Below, in pieces: positions 55,355 to 63,471 of a stretch of 64,000 nucleotides of DNA. The translations under genes and the position numbers were made by a program. Source of the DNA: Bacillota bacterium (GTDB lineage Bacteria; Armatimonadota; HRBIN16); contig JAIMBJ010000001.1 in assembly GCA_023511455.1 (NCBI GenBank), positions 65,146 to 129,145 on the forward strand, written 5' to 3'. Position 1 is the first letter of the stretch. The number at the start of each line of letters is the position of its first letter. The notes below the pieces were generated by a model. It was not told the origin of the DNA and made no database searches. It saw only the letters and a program-made list of their open reading frames with translations.

Positions 55355-57331
55355 TCCGCCGTCCCAGGCGTGGCGCCAGCGTCTGCCGGAGAACTCCCCC
55401 GCGCTGGTGTTCTCGCCCTGCAGGTGGTGGGCACGCTCGGAGGCTTCGTCGCCTATCTGCACCACATCTATGGTGCGCGCCTCCAGTGCTCGCAGGCGTT
55501 CTTGCTCGGCGCGATATTCGGCTTCCAGCTGTCGCCACTGCTGTTCAGTGACGACGCGCCAGTAGACGGTATAGCGCTGGTCGTGCGTTCGGTAGAACGG
55601 GATAAGCCGAACGTCGTTCGGTCGTCCCGCACCGCGTGTCTGCCAGGTGAGCGACTGTCCGCGTACGGGTTTCAGCCAAGCTTCGGGCGCCTTACCACCG
55701 GTCACGAGGACGGGTACACGTGGCTCAGGCTCCTCCGGCTTGCCCAGAGCCCCCGCAAGCACCACCGGTCCGTGCAATAGGGCAAGCAGGTTCGGGTCAT
55801 CAGGCATGGACTGCGTGTGCAAACGCTGAGGAAGTGTGATTTCCAGACGGTCGCCATCCTGCCAGCGGCGGGAAAGCGACAGATAGCGCTGAGTATCTGT
55901 CTCGAGACGCACATCCCATCCGTTCAAACGGGCGGTTATCGCCTTTGCTTTCCAGTACGGCTCGCGAAGGTATAAAGTCGTCGCCACCGGCTGCCTGCAG
56001 GCGAAGGTCAGGCGGACGTTGCTCTCTTCCGGGAAGCGTGTCTCCATGCGGAGGGTAAGCCCTTTCTCCTGCCAGCGAAGCTCGGACGGGATGAAAAGAT
56101 TCACCCACAGCCCTTCCGCGTTGCGGAAGTAGATGGTATCGCCGTATTTGGTGTGGTTCTCCATGCCTGTGCCCACACAGCACCAGAAGGAATCGAAAGG
56201 CGTGGAATAGGTCTTGAAGTGTCCCGGTTTGAGCGGGATGTAATAGCAAACCATGCCCGTTTGCGGGTGCTGCGAGGCGAGGATATGGTTGTAGAGCGCG
56301 CGTTCGTAGAAGTCCATGTGCTCTGCTTTTGGTTCCCAAGCGAACAGGTGGCGCGTGAGCTTGAGCATGTTGTAGGTGTTGCAGGTTTCGCACGAGTTGG
56401 TCGAGAGGCGGTCGGACAGCCTGGCGGGCGGACCGAAGTGTTCGTAATCGCTGTGCCCACCGATGACGTAGGAGTGGTGGTTCACCACCCTGTCCCAGAA
56501 GAACTCGGCGATGCGGCGATAGCGTCTCTCGCCGGTGAGCTCGTACAGTCGCGCCACACCGATGACTTTGGGTATCTGTGTGTTGGCGTGCAAGCCGGGC
56601 AGGCAGTCCTCGCCGTTCGCCAGACGGTCTAAGACCGCCCGGTGGTAGAACTTGCGGGCGAGCTCCAGATACTTCTCGTCCCCGGTGAGGGCGTACAGGT
56701 TCGCCATCGCCTCATTCATGCCGCCGTGCTCACAGGCAAGCATCTGCTGCCATTGTGCTTCGGTCAGTCTCGCTGTGGTGCGATGCGCCCAATCCGCCAG
56801 TTTTCTGGCGACATCCAGCGCCTGCTCGCTGGCGCAGAGGCTGAATGCGTCGATCAGTCCGGCGAACAGCTTGTGCATGGTGTACCAGGGTACCCACACT
56901 CCGTTGAGGTCAAACGGTTGGGTGCGGATGTTGCCCTCAGCGATCTCGCGGAAGACTCGTTCGCCTTCGGGGATTGCGCTCACGTATCCGTTGCCGTGCT
57001 TCGCCTGACACTCCGCCAGCTCGCTCACGATGTAGTTCACGCGCCGGCGGAACTCTTCCTCACCCGATGCGGCGTATTGCAGGGAACAGGCGGACAGATA
57101 ATGCCCCAGCGAGTGCCCCGAAACGCCCATCGTCTCCCAGCCTCCGTAAAGGGGTGCTTTCGGTGGCAGACCCGCATACAACCGGAACCGGTGCAGGAGA
57201 CGGTCGGGTTCCAGAGAGAGCAGATACCGGGCGTTGCGCTCCATTGCCTGCCTGAACGGGCTGTCCAGCAGACGCACCTGCGACAGGGGAACGGGTTCTG
57301 CATGGAGACGTATCGCTCGGTTCGGCATCAT
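55352..57331 (-). CDS. GH127 (DUF1680) beta-L-arabinofuranosidase-like protein, up to an in-frame TAG
   Basis: Main 659 residues of a GH127 enzyme, about 753 if the downstream piece is included. The alpha/alpha barrel and metal/cysteine active site are complete: HSLGHYLSACSLQYA, LACEHGGMNEAMANLYALTGD, HTNTQIPK-type loop reading LHANTQIPKVIG, STNSCETCNTYNMLKLTRHLF (Glu and Cys of the Zn site) and DSFWCCVGTGMENHTKYGD, whose Cys is the nucleophile in the family. The TAG removes only the C-terminal domain, so the product may still be active. The ATG at 57331 overlaps the VOC gene stop. Works with GH116 and GH43-like neighbours on arabinose-containing glycans. Confidence 0.9.
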   Translation of the reverse strand: MMPNRAIRLHAEPVPLSQVRLLDSPFRQAMERNARYLLSLEPDRLLHRFRLYAGLPPKAPLYGGWETMGVSGHSLGHYLSACSLQYAASGEEEFRRRVNYIVSELAECQAKHGNGYVSAIPEGERVFREIAEGNIRTQPFDLNGVWVPWYTMHKLFAGLIDAFSLCASEQALDVARKLADWAHRTTARLTEAQWQQMLACEHGGMNEAMANLYALTGDEKYLELARKFYHRAVLDRLANGEDCLPGLHANTQIPKVIGVARLYELTGERRYRRIAEFFWDRVVNHHSYVIGGHSDYEHFGPPARLSDRLSTNSCETCNTYNMLKLTRHLFAWEPKAEHMDFYERALYNHILASQHPQTGMVCYYIPLKPGHFKTYSTPFDSFWCCVGTGMENHTKYGDTIYFRNAEGLWVNLFIPSELRWQEKGLTLRMETRFPEESNVRLTFACRQPVATTLYLREPYWKAKAITARLNGWDVRLETDTQRYLSLSRRWQDGDRLEITLPQRLHTQSMPDDPNLLALLHGPVVLAGALGKPEEPEPRVPVLVTGGKAPEAWLKPVRGQSLTWQTRGAGRPNDVRLIPFYRTHDQRYTVYWRVVTEQQWRQLEAEYRAEQERLRALEARTIDVVQIGDEASERAHHLQGENTSAGEFSGRRWRHAWDGG

Positions 57332-57798
57332 TCCACCCGCGCTTTGCGCACGCGCTCCAGCAGTTCTATTTGCACGCCCAGCTGCGCCTCGGCATCGAAG
57401 TAGGCGTACTGTCCCTCGCCCATGTCCCCACGCTGAACCAGAGGGATGCCATGCTCTTTCAGGAACTCCGCACTGGCTTGCATGTCCTCCGTCCAGAAGG
57501 CAATGTGATGCACCGAGTCGCCGTGCTTGTCCAGCGCCTCCTTCCACGTGCTGGGCTCGCCAATGGGTTCTATCAGCTCCAGCTGCACCTGCCCCAGGTT
57601 GAAAAACGCCAGCTTCGCCTGCGCGTTGCTGGGTTGCCCCCGATAGGTCATGTGCACCTCGTTGCCCGGCTGGGTGATGATGACGTCCGGCAACGGCTGT
57701 CCGAGAATCTGCGCCCATCGCTGGCGCGCCTCATCGATGTCGCGCACCACAATCGCGATTTGCGAAACGGTGGTGTTTCCCAGTCCTTTCGCCGACAT
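57328..57798 (-). CDS. VOC superfamily protein (glyoxalase / methylmalonyl-CoA epimerase-like)
   Basis: A 156-residue vicinal oxygen chelate protein with two beta-alpha-beta-beta-beta modules. Metal-ligand positions are visible: SQIAIVVRDIDEARQRWAQILG, LAFFNLGQVQLELIEPIGEP, VHHIAFWTEDMQASAEFLKEHGIPL and AYFDAEAQLGVQIELLER. It resembles methylmalonyl-CoA epimerase or glyoxalase but the substrate is unknown. Its stop overlaps the GH127 start (ATGATG), so it is the first gene of the VOC-GH127-GH116 unit. Confidence 0.88.
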   Translation of the reverse strand: MSAKGLGNTTVSQIAIVVRDIDEARQRWAQILGQPLPDVIITQPGNEVHMTYRGQPSNAQAKLAFFNLGQVQLELIEPIGEPSTWKEALDKHGDSVHHIAFWTEDMQASAEFLKEHGIPLVQRGDMGEGQYAYFDAEAQLGVQIELLERVRKARVE

Positions 57799-57938
57799 AG
57801 GCTCCTCCGATTGCTTGTGATTACAGGAGTGATGCAGTTGAAATGTGGATTCGGGGCAGAGGCGATGGAAACCTGCAAACAGGAGTTTGCCCGGCAGGGG
57901 AGAATCATGCTACGACCTTTTGCTCACGGAGGTGCCGC

Positions 57939-58919
57939 ATGTCTGCAGGCAGCCCGTACTCCCAGCGTATCTCGCGGGGGGAATTAGCAGGCTCGTACCA
58001 GGCGTTCCCGGACGCCTGCCGTCTGAAAAACGGCGATATCCTGTGCGTGTTCTATGCAGGTTACGGGCACGTCTCCCTGCCCAATCGAGAATATCCACGT
58101 GGGGGACGCATCTGCTTCGTCATCTCCAGCGATGAAGGACGTACATGGAGCCAACCGCAGGTACTCTATGACGGACCCGACGACGACCGCGACCCCCACA
58201 TCACTCAACTACACGATGAAACGCTCATCTGTTCCTTCTTCACCTACCGCGCAACCGACAGGGGCGTGGAGTTCGACACGAAGGTAGTGTTTTCGCGCGA
58301 TGGGGGAAGAAGCTGGGGGCGGCGCGCGCTGATGGTGGCGAAGGGGTACGCCGTCTCCGCGCCCGTGCGCGAGATTGCGCCTGAAAGATGTTTGCTCGGC
58401 GTCTATACAGAGGGTGGCGAGCGAACCTTCGCGGCTGTGACCGGTTCCGGTGACGGCTTGCACTGGAGCGAACCGATCCCGCTGAGCGCGGGTTGCCCCA
58501 CCTTGCCTGACGGCTCGGAGACGGACATCATCCGTCTGAAGGACGGTGTGCTGATGGCGGTTATCCGCAGCGATAAGGTAAACATGCACTTCTGTCTGAG
58601 CAGGGATGAGGGCAAAACGTGGACGCCCCCGCAGGACATCGGCTTTCGGGGTCATGCGCCGCATCTGATGCGCCTGGGCACGGGCGAAATCCTACTGACC
58701 CACCGGTTGCCGAACACAGCCCTGCACATTAGCCGCGACGAGGGCAGGAGCTGGGAGGGACCGTTCGTACTGGATGAGGTTATCGGAGCCTACCCGTCAA
58801 CGGTGGAGCTAAAGGACGGCTCGGTTCTTGTCGTCTATTACGAGGAAGGCGAGGGCAGTGCGATACGCGCCATGCGCTTTCGCGTGCGCAAAAACGGCAT
58901 TCAAAAGCTGAGGTGGTAA
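57939..58919 (+). CDS. BNR/Asp-box sialidase-like protein
   Basis: A 326-residue six-bladed propeller-type protein. Four Asp-boxes are present: SSDEGRTW, SRDGGRSW, SRDEGKTW and SRDEGRSW. It opens with AGSYQAFPDACRLKNGDILCVFYAGYGH, typical of exo-sialidase or sialidase-like proteins. A classical FRIP motif is not seen, so activity on sialic acid is doubtful. No signal peptide. CGGAGGTG precedes ATG 57939. Followed at 2 bp by another propeller protein; divergent from the VOC gene. Confidence 0.87.
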   Translation: MSAGSPYSQRISRGELAGSYQAFPDACRLKNGDILCVFYAGYGHVSLPNREYPRGGRICFVISSDEGRTWSQPQVLYDGPDDDRDPHITQLHDETLICSFFTYRATDRGVEFDTKVVFSRDGGRSWGRRALMVAKGYAVSAPVREIAPERCLLGVYTEGGERTFAAVTGSGDGLHWSEPIPLSAGCPTLPDGSETDIIRLKDGVLMAVIRSDKVNMHFCLSRDEGKTWTPPQDIGFRGHAPHLMRLGTGEILLTHRLPNTALHISRDEGRSWEGPFVLDEVIGAYPSTVELKDGSVLVVYYEEGEGSAIRAMRFRVRKNGIQKLRW

Positions 58920-58921
58920 CC

Positions 58922-60304
58922 ATGCGAAACGGCGATTGGGTTCTGGATGCATACTGGGAGCTTTTTGTCGACGGCGCAGTGATAGACCGGCTCGGCGGCA
59001 AGGCGGAATTGCGTCTGCACCATCCGGTGCCGCAGGAGGTGGTGCTGGAGTGCGACCGCCCGTGGGAAGGCAACACCAGCGGTTACTTCACCGTGTTGCA
59101 GGACGGTAAGACCTTCCGGATGTACTACCGCGGTTCCGACTACGGCGTGAAAACGAAAAAGCAGACGCATCCGGAAGTAACCTGCGTGGCGGAGAGCCAC
59201 GACGGCATCCACTGGGAACGCCCCAGTTTGGGGCTGGTGGAGTTCGGCGGCACGAAGCGAAACAACATCGTATGGACGGGCAGAGAGAGCCAGAATTTCG
59301 CGCCGTTCATCGATGAGAACCCGGCTGCGCCCGCGCATCAGCGCTACAAGGCGGTGGCAAGCGTAGATGTGCCGGGCAAAGAGTGGGGAGCGTTGGGCGC
59401 GCTGGTGTCGCGCGATGGGATACGCTGGCAACGCTTGCGCGAAGAACCGGTGATTACCGAAGGGCACTTCGACTCGCTGAACACCGCGTTCTGGGACCCG
59501 GTGAACGGGCGATACCTCGAGTTTCATCGCTTGTGGCACGAAGAGTATCGGGACATTGCGATGTGCGAGTCGAAGGACTTTGTGCGCTGGACAAAACCGC
59601 GCTTGCTGGACTGGGGCGGCGCGCCGCGCGAGCATCTGTATACCAACGCCATACGCCCCTATATCCGCAACCCGCGCATTCTGCTGGGTTTCCCGATGCG
59701 TTTCGTTCCCGACCGCGCCAGATTACCCGAAGACCCCTATCCCGCGCTATCGGACAATGTGTTGATTGTCAGTCGGGACGGCTTGCACTTCAAACGCTGG
59801 CTGGAGGCGTTCCAGCGGCCGGGTCCCCAGCGAGAACGCTGGGTGAACCGCAACAACATGCCTGCATGGGGTTTACTCGTCACGCGCTCTGCCCTGCCGA
59901 ACTGCCCCGATGAGATTTCTTTCTACTCGGTGGAGGGGTACTATCTGCCCAATCAGACCGCCCGCGTCAGGCGGTTTACCCTGCGTCTGGACGGCTTTGT
60001 GTCGGTGAACGCACCCCGCGCTGGCGGGGAGGTGCTGACCAGACCGCTCGTGTTGCGGGGTAACAAACTGCAGGTAAATGTGGCAACCTCTGCGGTCGGC
60101 GTTGTCAAGGTGGAGGTGACCGACCCGCAAGGCAACCCTATCAGGGGCTTTGCCGCCGACGACTGTGTGGAAATATATGGCGACGAGGTCGAACAGGACG
60201 TGCGCTGGAATAATGCCGACGTTCGCTCGCTGCAGGGGAAGACGGTGCGCCTGCGATTCCTTCTGAGCGACGCAGACCTGTATGCTTTCCGTTGCGCGCA
60301 GTAG
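58922..60304 (+). CDS. Five-bladed propeller glycosidase-like protein (GH43/GH32 type)
   Basis: A 460-residue protein. Repeated propeller features are FRMYYRGSDYG, CVAESHDGIHWERPSLGLVEFGG, LVSRDGIRWQRL, FWDPVNGRYLEFHR, CESKDFVRWTKPRLL and VSRDGLHFKRW, which match GH43/GH32-like or DUF1861-like families used on fructosides and arabinosides. The C-terminal ~110 residues form a beta-sandwich (VVKVEVTDPQGNPIRGFAADDCVEIYGD). GAGGTGG precedes ATG 58922; it is coupled to the sialidase-like gene. Exact specificity is unknown. Stop is TAG. Confidence 0.82.
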   Translation: MRNGDWVLDAYWELFVDGAVIDRLGGKAELRLHHPVPQEVVLECDRPWEGNTSGYFTVLQDGKTFRMYYRGSDYGVKTKKQTHPEVTCVAESHDGIHWERPSLGLVEFGGTKRNNIVWTGRESQNFAPFIDENPAAPAHQRYKAVASVDVPGKEWGALGALVSRDGIRWQRLREEPVITEGHFDSLNTAFWDPVNGRYLEFHRLWHEEYRDIAMCESKDFVRWTKPRLLDWGGAPREHLYTNAIRPYIRNPRILLGFPMRFVPDRARLPEDPYPALSDNVLIVSRDGLHFKRWLEAFQRPGPQRERWVNRNNMPAWGLLVTRSALPNCPDEISFYSVEGYYLPNQTARVRRFTLRLDGFVSVNAPRAGGEVLTRPLVLRGNKLQVNVATSAVGVVKVEVTDPQGNPIRGFAADDCVEIYGDEVEQDVRWNNADVRSLQGKTVRLRFLLSDADLYAFRCAQ

Positions 60305-60325
60305 GGCGTTCCATGCGTTGTCTGG

Positions 60326-60385
60326 AGGGCGAATCTCCGGGTCAGCCGAAAAGACCGCGAAACGGCTCGGCAGGAGCCTCGCCCT
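60326..60385. repeat. Long symmetric imperfect hairpin between two genes
   Basis: AGGGCGA / TCGCCCT, CTCC / GGAG and AGCCG / CGGCT pair across 60326-60385 with matched internal loops of 2+2 and 5+5 nt and a 14-nt apical loop. A second small hairpin, ACACCTG-TGAACT-CAGGTGT, follows at 60410-60429 and overlaps the end of the DUF2339 gene. It looks like a mobile REP-type or RNA element rather than a simple terminator. Confidence 0.6.
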
Positions 60386-60420
60386 TCAGCGGGGTATTCG
60401 ACACCAAAACACCTGTGAAC

Positions 60421-63132
60421 TCAGGTGTGTCGCAGGCTACCGGTCTTGCCAATCCCGTAGCGGCTGTACAGCCATGAGATCGCAATCAGCGTCAGCCCCA
60501 GCCCGCCGAAGGATAGAATCCGCATCGGCGTATCCAGAAAGCTCAGGTCAAACAGAAACACTTTCAGCGCGGTAAAGCCCAGCAAACCCAGCGCCGCGAG
60601 ACGCGCGGGTTGTAACGAGCGGATGATACCGGCTACCAGCATCACCGCTCCGAACAGCGTCCACACCAGTGAAATCGCCATCTGTGCCAGCCGCTGCCAG
60701 TCTCCCTTCAGCGCGCCCGTGGCGTACCAGTAATAGAACGCCTCGTAGGTTTCCTGAGTGACGCCCCACAACAGCACCGCCATCGCCAGCGCGTAGATGC
60801 CGCCTGCTGACGACAGCTCGGACGGGGTGGCTCCCGATGGACGGCGGCTGAGCAGCACCGCTATCCACACTGCCGATAGCGTACTCACTGCAAACGCCAG
60901 AGCTCGCAGGTTCCACAGCGGTAGCCACGCCGGAGAAACGCTCGAACCGGGGAGCGTGAACAGCGAGTACATCACCAGCACCAGCACCGCCGCGACGCCA
61001 GCCGCATACCCCAGCAAGCGCATCCCCAGCAGGTTCCAGGTCATGCCGAGCGTCACAAACAGCGCGCCGAGCAGGCTCCAAAGCGCGACAAGGGCAAACC
61101 ACGCCGCAATTGCCCACAGCTGCGCATCGACAGACATCCGCCATGCGCGGAAGCCCAGATACACCTCTGCAGAAAGCGCAGCGAACATCAGGATGCTGAC
61201 CAGCACCGTCAGGTAGCCGAACGCCTGTGTCTCCTCCGAAGCGGCACGCTCCTGCTCGCGCGCCACCATCCACGCCAGCACCGCCAGCAGGATGCCCACC
61301 AGCAGGGTGGAGAACCAACGCATATTCCAGAAGGGCGTCCATGCCTCCACAGGCGCGGATGCTATCGCCCACACCGGCAGGACTGCCGCCAGCGTGGCGA
61401 TGCACAACGCACACAGGCGCACCCACAGGTCATTCACCTTTGCTCCCAGCCGGTGCAGGAGCAGGGCGTACACCGCCCAGACGCTGGCTACCGAGTACAT
61501 CGCCACTGCTTGCCACGCCTGCCCGAACCGGGAGGATTGCCACTGCACGGCGAGGGAGGTTTCCTGCGCCAGCAACCATGCCCCACCCAGCGTTGCCAGT
61601 GCGCCATACCATGGAGCGAGTTCGTCCTGAGTGCCTGTCGTTCGACGGCTTTCCAGAGCCATCCACGCGGTCGCCATGACCGCCGCCAGCAGAGGCAGAC
61701 CTTGCTCGTTGAGCAACAGCAGGTGCCTGCGTGTTTCTGCCATCGGAACGACCACCGCTATTGCCAAAAGGGTGATAACCCACACGATTTGTCCCGCGCG
61801 CAGCAGCAACGGGTTACGCCATCGCAGCCCCAGCGTCACCAGCACCGCCGCCTGCACGCTCCATCCCACCACGAGCCAGTCTTGCTTCAACTGCATCGGT
61901 ACGGAAATGGTCAAAAAGAAGAGCGCGATGCCTGCCAAGCTGTCCCGCAGACTGCGGTTTTGGGGAGCCCTCTGGTGGACGAGAAGGCTCAACCCACTGA
62001 ACAGGACGAACATCGCAAGGGCAAAGGCAGCGGGATACTTCCCCAGTGCGTTGCCAATGAGCGCGTACCCCGCCAATGCGTATACACTGGTGTCGGCGAA
62101 GACCAGCAGCAGCTCCTCGGCTTGCGTGCTGGCACGCTGTATCAGACTGCGAAAGCAAGCGCACCCGAGAAACAGCAGGAAATTCAGCGTCACGAACCCG
62201 AAAACAGACCAGCGGAATCGCTCGTGATAGCTACCCTCCGCCCAGCCCAGCAACAGCAGGATGGTGGCAAAGAAGCTCAGCCATACCAGCGTACGCCACT
62301 GCCTGTACAGTGACACAGCGAGGATACCCGTGTTCAGCACCGTCACGTAGGTCAGGAGCGGGTAGGGGCTGACAGGCGCACCGCCTTCCGAGCGCAGGAG
62401 CACCGGTGTCAGGAAACCGCCGATGGTAGCCAGCACGCTCAGGCTCATCGCATCGTAGCGCAGGGCAAGCATGACTCCGAGAAACACCGTCGCCGCCATC
62501 AGCGCGAAGGATGCTTCAAACGAGAGGAGATGGTACCGTTGCGCCCCCGCCCAGATGCTGAGATAAAGCACTGCGATGCCCGCGCCTGAAATGCCCTCGC
62601 TGAACCATCGCTCCACCCGCCGGCGTGAGTACTCGCCGAAAGCCAGCAGAATCGCGCCTGCAGCGAAGCCTGAAGCCAGCTTCGCCGTGTTTCCGAGAAA
62701 CTGCCAGGTGTAAGCGAGGAAGAAAGCCAGCGCAAAGAAGGTGGCGATGGAGCCAAGCCATAATGCCCCCTTTCCTCCCACCACCTGCTCCCAGTAGGCG
62801 CTGATTCCCGTATCTGCCTGCACTGCTGCGGGGGCAACGGGGGGTACGGGCTCGGCTGGCGGAGGTGGTTCAGAGGGTTCGGGAGTAACACGGGCAGCGG
62901 TCTGCTCGGGAAGTGGAGGAACAATCGGAGGTGGGGGAATGACGGGCTGTGCGGCAATCACATCGCGCAGCTCAGGAGCCGTTTCAGCAGCGGCAGGCGG
63001 CTGCGGTTCGGCAGGTTTGGACGCGCCTGCTTGCTGTTCTATCCGCTCCACCCGCTGTGCCAGTTCCGCCATCTGGCGTTCCAGATGTTCCAGCCTCTTC
63101 AAAACACGCTCCGAATCCTCTGGCTCGATCAT
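60421..63132 (-). CDS. DUF2339 large membrane protein
   Basis: Predicted inner-membrane protein of 903 residues with about 24-26 hydrophobic segments, normal for DUF2339. Residues 1-35 form a coiled coil (VLKRLEHLERQMAELAQRVERIEQQ), 36-105 a Pro/Ala/Glu-rich linker, then ISAYWEQVVGGKGALWLGSIATFFALAFFL begins the membrane domain. The family is widely distributed and has no known function. GGAGG precedes ATG 63132. It is preceded by an unusual leader with a promoter and a terminator, and its 3' end meets a hairpin. Confidence 0.92.
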   Translation of the reverse strand: MIEPEDSERVLKRLEHLERQMAELAQRVERIEQQAGASKPAEPQPPAAAETAPELRDVIAAQPVIPPPPIVPPLPEQTAARVTPEPSEPPPPAEPVPPVAPAAVQADTGISAYWEQVVGGKGALWLGSIATFFALAFFLAYTWQFLGNTAKLASGFAAGAILLAFGEYSRRRVERWFSEGISGAGIAVLYLSIWAGAQRYHLLSFEASFALMAATVFLGVMLALRYDAMSLSVLATIGGFLTPVLLRSEGGAPVSPYPLLTYVTVLNTGILAVSLYRQWRTLVWLSFFATILLLLGWAEGSYHERFRWSVFGFVTLNFLLFLGCACFRSLIQRASTQAEELLLVFADTSVYALAGYALIGNALGKYPAAFALAMFVLFSGLSLLVHQRAPQNRSLRDSLAGIALFFLTISVPMQLKQDWLVVGWSVQAAVLVTLGLRWRNPLLLRAGQIVWVITLLAIAVVVPMAETRRHLLLLNEQGLPLLAAVMATAWMALESRRTTGTQDELAPWYGALATLGGAWLLAQETSLAVQWQSSRFGQAWQAVAMYSVASVWAVYALLLHRLGAKVNDLWVRLCALCIATLAAVLPVWAIASAPVEAWTPFWNMRWFSTLLVGILLAVLAWMVAREQERAASEETQAFGYLTVLVSILMFAALSAEVYLGFRAWRMSVDAQLWAIAAWFALVALWSLLGALFVTLGMTWNLLGMRLLGYAAGVAAVLVLVMYSLFTLPGSSVSPAWLPLWNLRALAFAVSTLSAVWIAVLLSRRPSGATPSELSSAGGIYALAMAVLLWGVTQETYEAFYYWYATGALKGDWQRLAQMAISLVWTLFGAVMLVAGIIRSLQPARLAALGLLGFTALKVFLFDLSFLDTPMRILSFGGLGLTLIAISWLYSRYGIGKTGSLRHT

Positions 63133-63212
63133 GGCTCGCGCCTCCGGCGAAATGCATCCGCTGACAATGACTCAATCGGGGCCAGAAAAGTTGCTGATTT
63201 CGAGACCAGAGC

Positions 63213-63251
63213 AAAAAAACCCACAGGTCAGTGCTGCCTCCGACCTGTGGG
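63213..63251 (-). terminator. Intrinsic terminator upstream of DUF2339
   Basis: Minus strand: CCCACAGGTC and GACCTGTGGG pair perfectly (63251-63242 with 63229-63220, 10 bp, 12-nt loop) and are followed by seven T (63219-63213). This is the best intrinsic terminator in the window. It lies 80 bp before the DUF2339 ATG, inside its presumed leader. Confidence 0.85.
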
Positions 63252-63296
63252 AAGTTGGGTGTGCTGCCTATAGGATTGTCCAGTAATGCTTAATCT
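63213..63296 (-). ncRNA. Putative ~84-nt leader transcript or small RNA
   Basis: A minus-strand promoter (63303-63331) and the terminator at 63213-63251 define a short transcript. It contains AGGCAGCAC twice (63278-63270 and 63238-63230), one copy in the terminator loop. No reading frame of note is present. It could be a transcription attenuator controlling DUF2339 or an independent small RNA. I do not recognise an RNA family. Confidence 0.5.
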
Positions 63297-63302
63297 ATCT
63301 AA

Positions 63303-63331
63303 ATTATACAGCGTTTTGCGGAAAAAGTCGA
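63303..63331 (-). promoter_or_regulatory. Promoter of the DUF2339 leader
   Basis: Minus strand: TCGACT (63331-63326), 17-bp spacer, TATAAT (63308-63303). Predicted start near 63296. Confidence 0.65.
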
Positions 63332-63340
63332 GAGGTTTTG

Positions 63341-63363
63341 CTGGCGCCAGGAAAATTTTCCTG
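63341..63363. promoter_or_regulatory. Two overlapping perfect palindromes upstream of the promoter
   Basis: CTGGCGCCAG (63341-63350, 10 bp) and CAGGAAAATTTTCCTG (63348-63363, 16 bp) are both perfect palindromes, lying just upstream of the -35 box at 63326-63331. They are candidate operator sites for the DUF2339 leader and/or the divergent URO-D gene. The rest of the 63364-63471 gap shows only the URO-D ribosome site. Confidence 0.5.
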
Positions 63364-63471
63364 AAAAATCGTCCCCTTATGCCGCGCCGTGTTTATTCGC
63401 GGCGGGCAGGTTTTTGCTTGCAGGGACGGGAACATAAGTTCACAGTCACGCAACATGGCGGAGGAACACCC

